A stretch of DNA of 64,000 bases. Origin: Amycolatopsis sp. FBCC-B4732. Its GTDB lineage: Bacteria > Actinomycetota > Actinomycetes > Mycobacteriales > Pseudonocardiaceae. The stretch's first letter is position 1. Each line of letters begins with the position of its first letter. The stretch lies in NCBI RefSeq assembly GCF_023008405.1, contig NZ_CP095376.1:6800501-6864500 (forward strand). Direction: 5' to 3'. This document shows positions 17,341-25,510 of the stretch, piece after piece. The position numbers and the translations under genes are program-made. The notes under the pieces are model-generated. The model was given only the letters and a program-made list of their open reading frames with translations. It was not told the origin of the DNA and did not search any database.

Positions 17341-18125
17341 GAGCTGTCCTGTAAATCATCGGAGCCGAAGTACGATCGCGGCGATGGTGAGTTCAGCCTG
17401 GCAGTAGGCGGCGCGTTTTGCGTAGCGGGTGGCTAGGTCACGGAACTGCTTGAGCCGGTTGAAGCAGCGTTCCACCACGTTGCGCTGCCTGTAGACCTCG
17501 GCATCGAAGGCTGCTGGTCGCCCGCCGCGGAAGCCTTGGCGACGGCGGGCGATCTGGTCATCGCGCTCCGCGATCACCGTCTCCGGCCGGCACCGCGGAC
17601 GCCCAGGCCCGAGCCGGGCGACACTGATGCCATCCAACAGCGGCGGCGACTGCGGGTTGTCGCCGGCTTGGCCTGGGGTGAGCAGGATCCGTATCGGCAG
17701 GCCCCGCCCCTCGACGGCGAGGTGGATCTTCGTGCTCAATCCGCCGCGGGACCGGCCGAGTCCTTCCCCATCGCAGGCGAGGGCTTCGATCCCGTCGCCG
17801 CAGCCCCATTTTTCCGGGCGCCCGCAGCATGCTGGTGCGCCCGGACCACGCTGGACCCGACCGAGATGATCCACTCCAGGTCGCCGACGGCGTCGTCTTT
17901 GACGATCACCCGGTCGAGGATCTTGTCCCAGGTGCCGTCTTCGGTCCACAGCCGCAATCGTTCGTGCGCGGTTTTCCGCGGTCCGTAACGGTCGGGCAGG
18001 TCTCGCCACGGCGCGCCGGTGCGGAGTTTCCACAGGATCGCGTTGATGACTTGGCGGTGATCCCGCCACCGCCGGCCACCGCTTTGCTGAGGCGGCGGCA
18101 ACGGCTCGATCACCGCCCAGGCCTC
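17341..18125 (-). mobile_element. Defective IS5-family (IS427-type) insertion sequence remnant
   Basis: The left edge starts right after the TAG stop at 17338-17340 with GAGCTGTCCTGTAAATCA, a typical terminal sequence of this IS group. The right edge stops within the transposase N-terminus at GAGGCCTGGGCGGTGATC (minus strand), directly against the CTAG that holds the hydrolase stop. The second terminal repeat is missing. The transposase it carries is dead. The insertion lies between two convergent genes and disrupts neither. Confidence 0.8.
17356..18113 (-). pseudogene. IS5-family DDE transposase, inactivated
   Basis: It is read in two overlapping frames, as in IS427 elements that use a frameshift: the first carries HRQVINAILWKLRTGAPWRD, the second GRSRGGLSTKIHLAVEG and RNVVERCFNRLKQFRDLATR. 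The first catalytic aspartate, expected in SVDSSVVRAHQH, is glycine here (SVGSSVVRAHQH). The second (in the DKAY helix) is gone because about 24 residues are deleted between GRPRCRPE and TVIAERDDQIARR. Only the final glutamate (VVERCFNR) remains. The first residues (LTDE) are also lost. Confidence 0.82.
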
Positions 18126-18977
18126 CTAGCCCAGCACCCGCCCCAGGAAGCCGCGGACGTAGCCGGCGATCGCGTCGAGGTGCGTCTCCAGCGCGAAGTG
18201 CCCCGCGTCGAGCAGGTGGATCTCCGCCTCGGGCAGGTCGCGGGCGTAGGCGCGGGCGCCGTCGGCGATGAAGATCTCGTCGTTGCCGCCCCAGACCGCG
18301 AGGAGCGGGACGCCGCTGGTGCGGAAGTACTCGTGGAACTTCGGGTACACGCCGATGTTGTGGTGGTAGTCCGCGAGCAGCGCCATCTGGATCTCCGCGG
18401 CGCCGGGGCGGTCGAGCAGGGCCTGGTCGTGGATCCAGACGTCCGGGCTGACCAGCGACGGGTCGGGTGCGCCGTCGAGGTACTGCGCCTTGGTGGCCTC
18501 CAGCGTGACCATGGCCCGCAGGTCGTCCTCGGTCAGCGTGCCCGCGGCGAGTTTCTGCGGCAGGCCGGCGCCCAGCCCTTCGACGTAGGCGTTGCCGTTC
18601 TGCGTGACGATCGCCGTCACCCGCTCGGGGTGGCCGGCCGCGATGCGCAGGCCGACCGGGGAGCCGAAGTCCTGGATGTAGAGCGCGAAGCGGCTCAGGC
18701 CGAGCTCGTCGAGCAGGCCGAGCGTGAGGTCGGCGAGTGCGTCGAAGGTGTAGGTGAACTCGGCCACCGAAGGGGCGTCCGACGCGCCCGAGCCCAGGTA
18801 GTCGGGCGCGACGACGTGGTAGCGGTCGGCCAGCGCCGGGATCAGGTGGCGGAACATGTGCGAGCTCGTCGGGAACCCGTGGAGCAGCACGATCGTGGGC
18901 GCGTCCGCGGGCCCGGCCTCCCGGTAGAACAGCCGGTGCCCGGCAACGGTGGCGTGGCGGTGGTGCACGGTGACCAT
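18126..18977 (-). CDS. Alpha/beta hydrolase (haloalkane dehalogenase-like)
   Basis: A 283-residue alpha/beta hydrolase. It shows the oxyanion motif LLHGFPTSSHMFR and the nucleophile elbow YIQDFGSPVGLR with aspartate rather than serine, as in haloalkane dehalogenases and epoxide hydrolases. The catalytic histidine is in LDAGHFALETH. The start at 18977 follows GAGGAGACACTG. It is divergent from a CGNR-type regulator with a perfect palindrome between them. Substrate unknown; the family name does not prove dehalogenase activity. Confidence 0.85.
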   Translation of the reverse strand: MVTVHHRHATVAGHRLFYREAGPADAPTIVLLHGFPTSSHMFRHLIPALADRYHVVAPDYLGSGASDAPSVAEFTYTFDALADLTLGLLDELGLSRFALYIQDFGSPVGLRIAAGHPERVTAIVTQNGNAYVEGLGAGLPQKLAAGTLTEDDLRAMVTLEATKAQYLDGAPDPSLVSPDVWIHDQALLDRPGAAEIQMALLADYHHNIGVYPKFHEYFRTSGVPLLAVWGGNDEIFIADGARAYARDLPEAEIHLLDAGHFALETHLDAIAGYVRGFLGRVLG

Positions 18978-18991
18978 CAGTGTCTCCTCAC

Positions 18992-19025
18992 GTCTCATGG
19001 TTACTTTTTTATTTATCCATGAGAC
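18992..19025. promoter_or_regulatory. Operator palindrome between hydrolase and CGNR regulator
   Basis: GTCTCATGG (18992-19000) and CCATGAGAC (19017-19025) are perfect 9-bp inverted arms around a 16-bp AT-rich spacer (T-rich, TTTTTTATTTAT). An AT-rich spacer in this GC-rich DNA suggests overlapping divergent promoters covered by a repressor. Confidence 0.8.
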
Positions 19026-19078
19026 AGGTAGGCTGTCAACGGGCACGGGAAACTGGGCACCGGACTCGGGAGGCGAAC

Positions 19079-19648
19079 GTGGTCACTGCGGCACCCGGCG
19101 AGGAGCGCTCGCCCGCGCTGGCGCTGGTCAACACCCGGCGCTTGAGCGCCACCGGCGAAGTCGACGACCTCGCCGGACCGCGCGGCGCCGCCGGCTGGCT
19201 GCGCCGGCACGACCTGGTGGCCGCGGACCTGGGCCCGGCCGACGTCGCCCGCCTGGGCGAACTCCGGGGCGCCGTCCGCGAGCTGCTGGCCGCGCTGGCG
19301 GAAGACCGCGTCCCCGACGCCGCCGCCGTGACGGCGGTGAACGCGGCCGCCCGCGCCGACGCCGCCGCGCCCCAGCTCACCTGGCGGGACGGGCCGCGGC
19401 GCGAGTGGCGCAGCACCCGGCCGGGCACCGTCGACGAGGCCGTGGCGGCACTGGCCCGCGACGCGATCGACGTCGTCGGCGGCGACCTCGGCCGGCTGGT
19501 CCGCCCGTGCGAGGCCCACGGCTGCGTCCGCTTCTTCTTCCGCGAGCACGCCCGCCGCCGCTGGTGCTCCACGACCTGCGGTGACCGGGTCCGCGCGGCC
19601 CGGCACCAGCGCCTCGTCGTCGAGCAGCGGGAGGCTTCGGCCGAGTAG
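19079..19648 (+). CDS. CGNR zinc-finger / ABATE domain regulator
   Basis: A 189-residue protein. The N-terminal ABATE-type region (ALALVNTRR, then GAAGWLRRHDLV) is followed by a C-terminal zinc finger: CEAHGCVRFFFREHARRRW then CSTTCGDRVRAARHQR. The family's CGNR is CGDR here. CGNR proteins are thought to be DNA-binding regulators. The GTG at 19079 is supported by GGGAGG 5 nt upstream. It is divergent from the alpha/beta hydrolase, and I infer it binds the palindrome between them. Confidence 0.85.
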   Translation: MVTAAPGEERSPALALVNTRRLSATGEVDDLAGPRGAAGWLRRHDLVAADLGPADVARLGELRGAVRELLAALAEDRVPDAAAVTAVNAAARADAAAPQLTWRDGPRREWRSTRPGTVDEAVAALARDAIDVVGGDLGRLVRPCEAHGCVRFFFREHARRRWCSTTCGDRVRAARHQRLVVEQREASAE

Positions 19649-19658
19649 CGTGACGCCT

Positions 19659-20066
19659 ATGGACTGGACGCTCGAAGTGGTCGTGGTGCCGGTGTCCGAC
19701 ATCGACCGCGCCAAGGCCTTCTACGCCGATCAGCTCGGCTTCAAGCTCGACCACGACGTGGCGCCCGCGGAAGGCGTCCGGATCGTCCAGCTGACCCCGC
19801 CGGGCTCGGGCTGCTCGGTGGTGATCGGCAAGGGCGCGGTCCCGGACATGCCGCCGGGGTCGATGAAGGGGCTGCAGCTCGTCGTCAAGGACCTCCCGAA
19901 GGCGCACGCGGAACTGCTCGAACGCGGCGTGGACGCCGGGGAGATCCAGGTCGTCGGCACGGGCCCGTGGGACGGCAAGGCCGACCTCGACAACGTGGGC
20001 TTCGTGAACTTCACCGACCCGGACGGCAACGCCTGGGCGGTCCAGCAGATCTCGTCCCGCCGCTAG
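19659..20066 (+). CDS. VOC (glyoxalase/dioxygenase fold) family protein
   Basis: A 135-residue VOC protein made of two beta-alpha-beta-beta-beta modules. It starts LEVVVVPVSDIDRAKAFY and ends FTDPDGNAWAVQQ, the classic first and last motifs. It may bind a metal or small ligand; glyoxalase or bleomycin-binding activity is not established. It lies 10 bp after the CGNR gene, so they may be cotranscribed. Its 3' end overlaps the convergent SDR by 4 bp. Confidence 0.85.
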   Translation: MDWTLEVVVVPVSDIDRAKAFYADQLGFKLDHDVAPAEGVRIVQLTPPGSGCSVVIGKGAVPDMPPGSMKGLQLVVKDLPKAHAELLERGVDAGEIQVVGTGPWDGKADLDNVGFVNFTDPDGNAWAVQQISSRR

Positions 20067-20818
20067 TCGACCAGCGCGCCGCAGCTGACGTTGACCGTGG
20101 CCGCCGTCATCGTGCGGGCCCGGTCCGACGCCACGAACGCCGCGACCGCGCCGACGTCGGCGAGGGTGGCCGCGCGGCCGAGCATCGTCTGGCCCACGAT
20201 GCTCTCCTCGATCTTGTCGCGGCCCGGGAACCCGGCCGGGAGCACCTCGGTGATGCCGCCCGTCCGCAGCGTCACCGTCCGGATCCCGTGCGGCCCCAGC
20301 TCGGCGGCGAGCTGGCGGCGCATCGCCTCGAGCGCGTGGAAAGCCACCTGCAGCCCGCCGACGGGGAACTCGCGCACGGGGTCCCCCGCGCCGCCGAACA
20401 GCAGGATCGCGCCCGAGCGCTGCGGGATCATGTGCCGCGCCGCCGCCCGGGCGGTCAGGAACTGCGTGCGCACGGCGGTCAGCACCGGCCGTTCGTAGTC
20501 CGCGAGCGCCATGTCGGCCAGCGGCGTGCCCTGGACGTCGCCGTGCGCGATGAGGTTGAACGAAACGTGCAGCCCACCCCGCGCGGCGACGGCGTCGGCG
20601 TGCTCGTCGACGGCCCGCTCGTCGAGCGCGTCGACCTCGGCGGTCTCGGCCGCCCCACCGGCGTCCCGGATCCGCCCGGCGACCTCCTCCAGCCGCGCGA
20701 GGGTCCGCCCGGCGAGGAAAACGGTGGCGCCCTCCTCGGCGAACGCGGCGGCGACGGCCGAGCCGATCCGGCCGCCGGCGCCGTAGACGACGGCGTTCTT
20801 GCCTGCGAGCAGGGTCAT
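20063..20818 (-). CDS. SDR family oxidoreductase lacking the YxxxK motif
   Basis: A 251-residue Rossmann-fold protein with cofactor motif VVYGAGGRIGSAVAAAF and acceptor segment FLAGRT. The position of catalytic Ser-Tyr-Lys reads GGAGDPVREFPVGGLQVAFH, with no tyrosine or lysine, so normal SDR chemistry is unlikely. Start at 20818 is supported by AGGGAGGAACCC. It may be an NAD(P)-binding regulator or use other residues. Confidence 0.8.
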   Translation of the reverse strand: MTLLAGKNAVVYGAGGRIGSAVAAAFAEEGATVFLAGRTLARLEEVAGRIRDAGGAAETAEVDALDERAVDEHADAVAARGGLHVSFNLIAHGDVQGTPLADMALADYERPVLTAVRTQFLTARAAARHMIPQRSGAILLFGGAGDPVREFPVGGLQVAFHALEAMRRQLAAELGPHGIRTVTLRTGGITEVLPAGFPGRDKIEESIVGQTMLGRAATLADVGAVAAFVASDRARTMTAATVNVSCGALVD

Positions 20819-20888
20819 GGGTTCCTCCCTTGTCCGGGTGTGGTCACCGGTGCGTCGAACGGGCGGACCCGGAATCGACACGGGAGGC

Positions 20889-21479
20889 TCAGGCGGGGCG
20901 CGGCAGGATCGCGTGCCCGTGGACTTCCTTGGCCGCGAGGTACCGGACCGTCTCCGTGCTCGGGTCCGGCTGCACCAGCTGGCGCATCTCCGCTCTGATG
21001 CCCGCCGCTTCGAGCGCCGAGATCTTGTCGGGGTTGTTGGTCAGCAGCTGCACCGAGGTGAGCCCGAACTGCGTCAGCAGGGCCGCCGCAGCCGCGTAGG
21101 ACCGGCTGTCGGCCTTGTACCCGAGTTCGGCGTAGCTCGCGAAGGTGTCCAGGTTCTTCCGCTGCGACAGCTCGTACCCCGCCGCTTTCGCGAACAGGCC
21201 CGCGCCGCGCCCCTCCTGGTCGAGGTACACCAGCACGCCCGAGCCGTGCCTCCGGATGATGCGGAGGGACTCCTGCAGCTGCCACCGGCAGTCGCAGTTC
21301 GTGGACTCGAAGATTTCGCCGTAGAGGCACCGGGAGTGGACGCGGACGGGACACCCGTCCGACGGCTCGCCGTAGACCGCCGCGCTCGGCGGGTTCATCC
21401 ACTCGGGCCCGCCGTCGAGGACGATCGCGCGGAACGCCCCCTCCGCTCCCTCCAGCTGGTGCACCACTGCTCCGGTCAC
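20889..21479 (-). CDS. ribA: GTP cyclohydrolase II (RibA-type), short stand-alone form
   Basis: A 196-residue protein. Zinc ligands C51, C62 and C64 are in VRVHSRCLYGEIFESTNCDC; the catalytic loop reads YLDQEGRGAGL and the guanine-binding end LLTNNPDK. GTP cyclohydrolase II turns GTP into the diaminopyrimidine used for riboflavin or for deazaflavin/deazapurine-type products. There is no DHBP synthase domain and no other rib gene nearby, so it may serve a side pathway rather than bulk riboflavin supply. Its GTG start overlaps the stop of the preceding kinase-like gene (GTGA), so both act together. Confidence 0.88.
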   Translation of the reverse strand: MTGAVVHQLEGAEGAFRAIVLDGGPEWMNPPSAAVYGEPSDGCPVRVHSRCLYGEIFESTNCDCRWQLQESLRIIRRHGSGVLVYLDQEGRGAGLFAKAAGYELSQRKNLDTFASYAELGYKADSRSYAAAAALLTQFGLTSVQLLTNNPDKISALEAAGIRAEMRQLVQPDPSTETVRYLAAKEVHGHAILPRPA

Positions 21480-22945
21480 GGGGTCTCCAGGCTCTGGTCG
21501 GTCTCGAGGGTGCGCTCGACCTCCTCGAGACCCGGCATCGAGTCGGCGATCTCGTCGAGAGTCGGGTTCGTCGCCATCGCCGCGATCGCCCAGTGCAGGG
21601 CTTCCTCGCGGCTCCGGCCGGCACCCTCTTGAATGAGTTTTTGGATGAGCGCCGCGGAAAAAGCTTCGCGGACGCCTGGTGCGTCGTCGAGCGGGACCGG
21701 CGGGCCCTCGATGTCGCGGGAGATCACGCTCGAGCGGATACTACAACCAAAATTCTCCACGACACAGACGGCGCCCACCCCGAGTGCGAGCAGCGACCGG
21801 GCGAGGTCGTCGAGTGATTGTGGACTGTCCGGATCGGACAGCAGCCGGCGCAGCTCGCCTTCGCGGCCGACCAGGTAGTCGACCCCGCGCAGCAGCCGGT
21901 AGAGCTGCTGCGGAGCCCCGCGGGGCGGCGAAGCCTGCAGCAGCACCAAGGGTTTCCGCGGCTGCGCGGCCGCCGACGAGAGCGCCCACTTGATCGTGTC
22001 CATCGGCGGTTCGAGCGTGACGAGCACGGCGTCCGCTTCGGCCATCGCGTCCCGGACCCGCGGCGCGCGCAGGTCCTCTCTGGACAGCGAGACGTCGTCC
22101 TTGTTCATCCAGCCGAGGTACCGGGTCTCGCCGGTCTGGCTGACGAGCACCAGCGCCCGCGGGTTGGCGACGCCGGGGGTCTCCTTGACCAGCGCGGTCG
22201 ACAGGCCTTCCTTGCGCATGAACTGCAGCAGGTCCTGGGCCTGGGAGTCGCCGCCGATCGCGGTGACGAGCTTCGCGTCGAGGCCGAGGCGCCGCCCGGC
22301 CACCGCGAGGAGAAGACCCTTGCCACCCGGGTGCACGTCGAAGGACTGCGCTTGGACGGCTTCGCCGACGTCGGGCAGCTCGTCCGAAACCACGACGTGG
22401 TCGGTCACCGCGCTGCCGACCACCACGACGGACCCCACGGTGTCGACGGCGGGCTCGGCCACCACCGGCTCGACGTCGTGGGCGCAGCGTTCGGCCAGCA
22501 CGCCCAGGGTCCGGGTCTCGATGGAGCCGCGCAGGCTGCGGACGGTCGGCGGCGGGTACTCGCTCGAGACGCCGACCAGCGCGTGCAGGGCGTCCCACCC
22601 GTCGGCCAGCGCCCGGCGGCGCTCCCCCAGGTCGTCGGCGTACAGCCGCTCGACCTCGGGGCGCTCGCCCACGCGCGCGCGGAGGACACCGAGGGCCAGC
22701 GCGGCGTCGGCGATCAGGAGGTCGGCCGGGTCGAGCGCGGCGACGGCCGCGGTCACGACGTCGACGATCGCTTCGCCCTCGGACGCGCCGGTCTCGCGGA
22801 CGCGGCGGCGGACGGCGGGGAGTTCGGCGAGCAGCCGGACGTCGACCTCGGTCGCGTCGAGGCGCTCGACGGTGAGCCCGCTGCGCGTCCTCAGCTTGAG
22901 GAAGACGCTCCGGACGCCCTCGACGGTGGCGTCGTATCTCGCCAT
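21476..22945 (-). CDS. PfkB-like protein with N-terminal actinobacterial domain; degenerate kinase signature
   Basis: A 489-residue protein. Residues 1 to about 165 form a helical domain starting FLKLRTRSGLTVERLDATEV, a type seen at the N-terminus of various actinobacterial regulatory proteins. Residues from about 170 on match PfkB kinases (VVVVGSAVTDHVV, then DVHPGGKGLLLAVAGRRLG). The C-terminal signature expected as DTxGAGDAF reads LDDAPGVREAF: the catalytic aspartate is replaced by glutamate and the GAG anion hole by GVR. Activity may be lost or changed. It is translationally coupled to GTP cyclohydrolase II. I suggest a sugar- or nucleoside-sensing partner of RibA; this is inference. Confidence 0.78.
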   Translation of the reverse strand: MARYDATVEGVRSVFLKLRTRSGLTVERLDATEVDVRLLAELPAVRRRVRETGASEGEAIVDVVTAAVAALDPADLLIADAALALGVLRARVGERPEVERLYADDLGERRRALADGWDALHALVGVSSEYPPPTVRSLRGSIETRTLGVLAERCAHDVEPVVAEPAVDTVGSVVVVGSAVTDHVVVSDELPDVGEAVQAQSFDVHPGGKGLLLAVAGRRLGLDAKLVTAIGGDSQAQDLLQFMRKEGLSTALVKETPGVANPRALVLVSQTGETRYLGWMNKDDVSLSREDLRAPRVRDAMAEADAVLVTLEPPMDTIKWALSSAAAQPRKPLVLLQASPPRGAPQQLYRLLRGVDYLVGREGELRRLLSDPDSPQSLDDLARSLLALGVGAVCVVENFGCSIRSSVISRDIEGPPVPLDDAPGVREAFSAALIQKLIQEGAGRSREEALHWAIAAMATNPTLDEIADSMPGLEEVERTLETDQSLETP

Positions 22946-23129
22946 CGCCTCAGCCTACCCCTCGGATGTCACTTGCCCTTCTCCGCATGGCACTTGCGCG
23001 TCGCGGTCCCGCCACCCGTCGCAACCCGGCCGCGAAGTTGCTCCATTCGGTCCGTTTGGGTCCGGCGTTCGGCGCTCGCTGATCACACAAAGGGCGTCGA
23101 CCTGGGACCACTTCTTGATGTCATCGCAT

Positions 23130-23141
23130 TGTCAATTGACA
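23130..23141. promoter_or_regulatory. Perfect 12-bp palindrome upstream of lipoprotein gene
   Basis: TGTCAATTGACA at 23130-23141 is a perfect palindrome in the 252-bp gap before the lipoprotein gene. Its right half contains TTGACA, so a regulator bound here would cover a possible -35 box; I could not place a convincing -10. Confidence 0.5.
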
Positions 23142-23197
23142 TCGTTACAGGGCAAATGCCAACCTGAAGTGGCGCCACCGACCTTCGGGAGGTCGTC

Positions 23198-24439
23198 ATG
23201 CAGCTTCAGAACACCTCGCTCAACCTGCGGAACGCGACGTCACGCCCCGCACGTGTCACTCGGGTGGCATTTGCCGGGCTGATGGCCGCCGGCGCCTTCT
23301 TGAGTGGCTGTGCGGTGCCCGCGCGCAACGTCGTCCCCAGTGGTGGGGACCGGGTCGTCGTGGTCGTCAGCGGGACGGCGAACGAGCCTCGGGCCGCCGT
23401 CGGCGATGCCGTTCTCGCCGTGCTGCGTGACGCCGCGAACAGCGGGAACGTCTCGCAGCAGGGCTCGGGCAAGAGCAGCGTCGTGCTGGTCTCGGCCGCC
23501 GACGGCGGGGACCGGCGCTCGGTCGTGCTGACCCCGCGGCGGGCCGACGGTTCCCTGGAACACGGCCTTTCGCGGCCGTCGCTGATCGACCGGAACGTGG
23601 CGAGCGCCGTCGACGCGATCAGCGCCACCGCGGCGCGCAAGAGCGGGCTCGACCTGCTCACCGGCATCGCCGACGCCGTCCGCGGGGTGGCCGCCGGGAC
23701 CCTGGTCGTCGACAGCAGCGGCCTGAGCACCGGCGGCGCGTTCGACCTCCGGCAGGTCGGCTGGGCGGCCGACCCCGCGGCCGTCGCCGGGCAGCTGACC
23801 GCCGCCCGGCAATTGCCGGGGCTGGGCGGCTGGCACGTCGTCTTCACCGGGCTCGGGTCGGTCGCCGGGCCGCAGCCGCCGCTGCCCACGCCGGCGCGCG
23901 AGCGGCTCGCGGCGTACTGGCAGGCGATCTGCCGGGCGGCCGGTGCGGCCGCCTGCGACGTCGACCAGAGCCGGGTGCCGGCCGAGCCGTCGCGGGCCAC
24001 CGCGGCGACGCCGGTCGTGCCCGTGCCCGGGGTGACATCGGTGACCGGCCCGCGGGGCGAGGTCACCACCACGGTTTCGGACGCCGCGCTCGGCTTCGCC
24101 GGGGACTCCGCGGTGCTCTCCGAATCCGCCGGCGACCTGCTGCGGTCGCTGGCGGGCAGCATCACGGCCGGCCGCACGAGCGCGCCGGTCACCGTCCGCG
24201 GCTTCGCGGCCGACCCGCCCGGGTCGACCGACGCGGGGCGGCGGGAACTGGCGGAACAGCGAGCGCGTGCCGTCGCCGGCGCGCTCACCGGGGCCGGGGT
24301 GACCCAGCGGGTCGACGCCACCGGCACCGGCACCGAACCCGGGGTCACCGCGATGACCGGCGGGCGGTTCGACGAAGCGGCGGCGGCCCGGATGAGGCGG
24401 GTGGACATCACGTACCAGGGCCCCGGCCCGAGCACGTAG
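23198..24439 (+). CDS. Lipoprotein with C-terminal OmpA-like domain
   Basis: A 413-residue exported lipoprotein. The signal peptide ends in a lipobox LSGC with C38 as the lipidated cysteine. The middle (about 45-270) is a Rossmann-like or vWA-like region of unknown function containing VVVVVSGTANEPRAAVGDAV. The C-terminus (about 290-405) fits an OmpA-type peptidoglycan-binding fold: VLSESAGDLLRSLAGSI, then ELAEQRARAVAGALTGAGV and a final RMRRVDI. It is followed after 20 bp by a membrane protein gene; the pair probably acts at the cell envelope. Confidence 0.75.
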   Translation: MQLQNTSLNLRNATSRPARVTRVAFAGLMAAGAFLSGCAVPARNVVPSGGDRVVVVVSGTANEPRAAVGDAVLAVLRDAANSGNVSQQGSGKSSVVLVSAADGGDRRSVVLTPRRADGSLEHGLSRPSLIDRNVASAVDAISATAARKSGLDLLTGIADAVRGVAAGTLVVDSSGLSTGGAFDLRQVGWAADPAAVAGQLTAARQLPGLGGWHVVFTGLGSVAGPQPPLPTPARERLAAYWQAICRAAGAAACDVDQSRVPAEPSRATAATPVVPVPGVTSVTGPRGEVTTTVSDAALGFAGDSAVLSESAGDLLRSLAGSITAGRTSAPVTVRGFAADPPGSTDAGRRELAEQRARAVAGALTGAGVTQRVDATGTGTEPGVTAMTGGRFDEAAAARMRRVDITYQGPGPST

Positions 24440-24459
24440 ACCGACCAGGAGGCACGGCC

Positions 24460-25290
24460 ATGACCAGCACCGACCAGACGAGAAACCTGCCGCTGCCCCA
24501 GCCGCGGCCCCGCGCCGAGACGCCGGCCGGCGACCTGCTCCTCGCCCGCGTGCAGGAGCTGACCTACCGGTCCACCCGGGCCATGGACGGCCACGTGGTG
24601 GGCCCGCACGGGCAGAACCTGACCGTCGGCGAGGCGCAGGCCCGCGCCGAGCTGATCGACCGGCTCATCGAGCTGGAGCAGCTGCGCGGCAGCCTGCGCC
24701 ACCGCCGCGTCGGCCGCGTGACGCGGGTGCTGACGCTGCTCACGGTGACGGTGGTCGACCTGCCGATCATGTTGTGGCTGGCCAGTTCCGTGTTCAACGT
24801 CGACTGGAGCGACCCGCTCGGCCTGCCGCTGGCGATCAGCATCGTGATCTCGGTGCTGGCCACCGGCGGCGCGGCGACGGCGTTGCACCACCTCGGCCAC
24901 AACCAGCGCCAGCACAAGAACGCCAAGCGGCAGCTGGATTGGCCGAAGCTGTCGATGGGGTCGAAGCTCAGCCTCGTCACGGTGGGCCTGCTGGTCGGGC
25001 TGATGGGCGTGGTGATGTTCGTCCGGGTCTACACGGAGGGCGTGCTGTCCGGCATGAACGACCTCGCCGTGCTGATGGCGGTGCTGGTCGCGCTGGTGAT
25101 GGTGGTGTCGGCGACGCTGGTGTTCTGGACCGCCTTCCGCGACGGCTCCCTTGAGCAGGACGACCTGCGCCACTACAGCGACAGCGTGCGGCCGTTCCTC
25201 ACGGCGAAGCGCGAGTACGAGGACCAGGCCCACGAGCTGAGCTGCCAGTACGACCTCCTGCGGCGCCAGGCGGGCCGCGCGGAGGAATGA
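24460..25290 (+). CDS. Four-pass membrane protein of unknown function
   Basis: A 276-residue protein. A soluble N-terminal part (1-80) rich in charged helices is followed by four predicted membrane segments (about 89-108, 117-137, 169-189, 203-223) and a charged C-terminal helix that could form a coiled coil (QDDLRHYSDSVRPFLTAKRE). It is downstream of the OmpA-like lipoprotein in the same operon. No enzyme or transporter motif is seen. Confidence 0.75.
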   Translation: MTSTDQTRNLPLPQPRPRAETPAGDLLLARVQELTYRSTRAMDGHVVGPHGQNLTVGEAQARAELIDRLIELEQLRGSLRHRRVGRVTRVLTLLTVTVVDLPIMLWLASSVFNVDWSDPLGLPLAISIVISVLATGGAATALHHLGHNQRQHKNAKRQLDWPKLSMGSKLSLVTVGLLVGLMGVVMFVRVYTEGVLSGMNDLAVLMAVLVALVMVVSATLVFWTAFRDGSLEQDDLRHYSDSVRPFLTAKREYEDQAHELSCQYDLLRRQAGRAEE

Positions 25291-25308
25291 CCTCGGGGGA
25301 ACCCGGGG

Positions 25309-25345
25309 ACCCGGGCCGGCGGGAGGGCTACCCGCCGGCCCGGGT
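25309..25345. terminator. Strong GC hairpin terminator
   Basis: Perfect 15-bp arms at 25309-25323 and 25331-25345 around the loop AGGGCTA. It lies 18 bp after the membrane protein stop. It has no T-run. The stop codon of the small minus-strand gene at 25328 falls in its loop. Confidence 0.75.
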
Positions 25346-25510
25346 GACGTCGAAAGCCAGGTCCGCGGCCGCCGCCGGTGTGGTGAACGACCCGTTCACC
25401 TCGCCGGCCGTCAGGGTTCCGGCAAGGTCGCGGTGGCGGGCGGGTTCGGCGGCCGACGTGCGGATACGCCCGGGCTCGCCGCACCAGACCCAGCCCGTCA
25501 CACCCGTCAC
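25328..25510 (-). CDS. Possible small protein (60 aa)
   Basis: A 60-codon frame with strongly GC-biased third positions, a GTG start at 25510 and a good GGAGG ribosome site 4-5 nt before it. The peptide has one cysteine (WVWCGEPGR) and ends AAAADLAFDVTRAGG. It resembles nothing I know. Two points weaken it: the last codons lie inside a terminator hairpin, and the segment VNGSF is encoded by a degenerate copy (25384-25398) of the TGAACGA/TCGTTCA palindrome seen elsewhere, so it may be an intergenic repeat that happens to be open. Confidence 0.4.
   Translation of the reverse strand: MTGVTGWVWCGEPGRIRTSAAEPARHRDLAGTLTAGEVNGSFTTPAAAADLAFDVTRAGG

Noticed and set aside
17338..18129. TAG target-site duplication flanking the IS remnant
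   Set aside because: The TAGs are the stop codons of the two flanking genes and one IS end is truncated, so duplication cannot be claimed.
23136..23164. Sigma70-like promoter starting at TTGACA
   Set aside because: No acceptable -10 sequence at 16-18 bp spacing; the palindrome is kept as the only supported feature.
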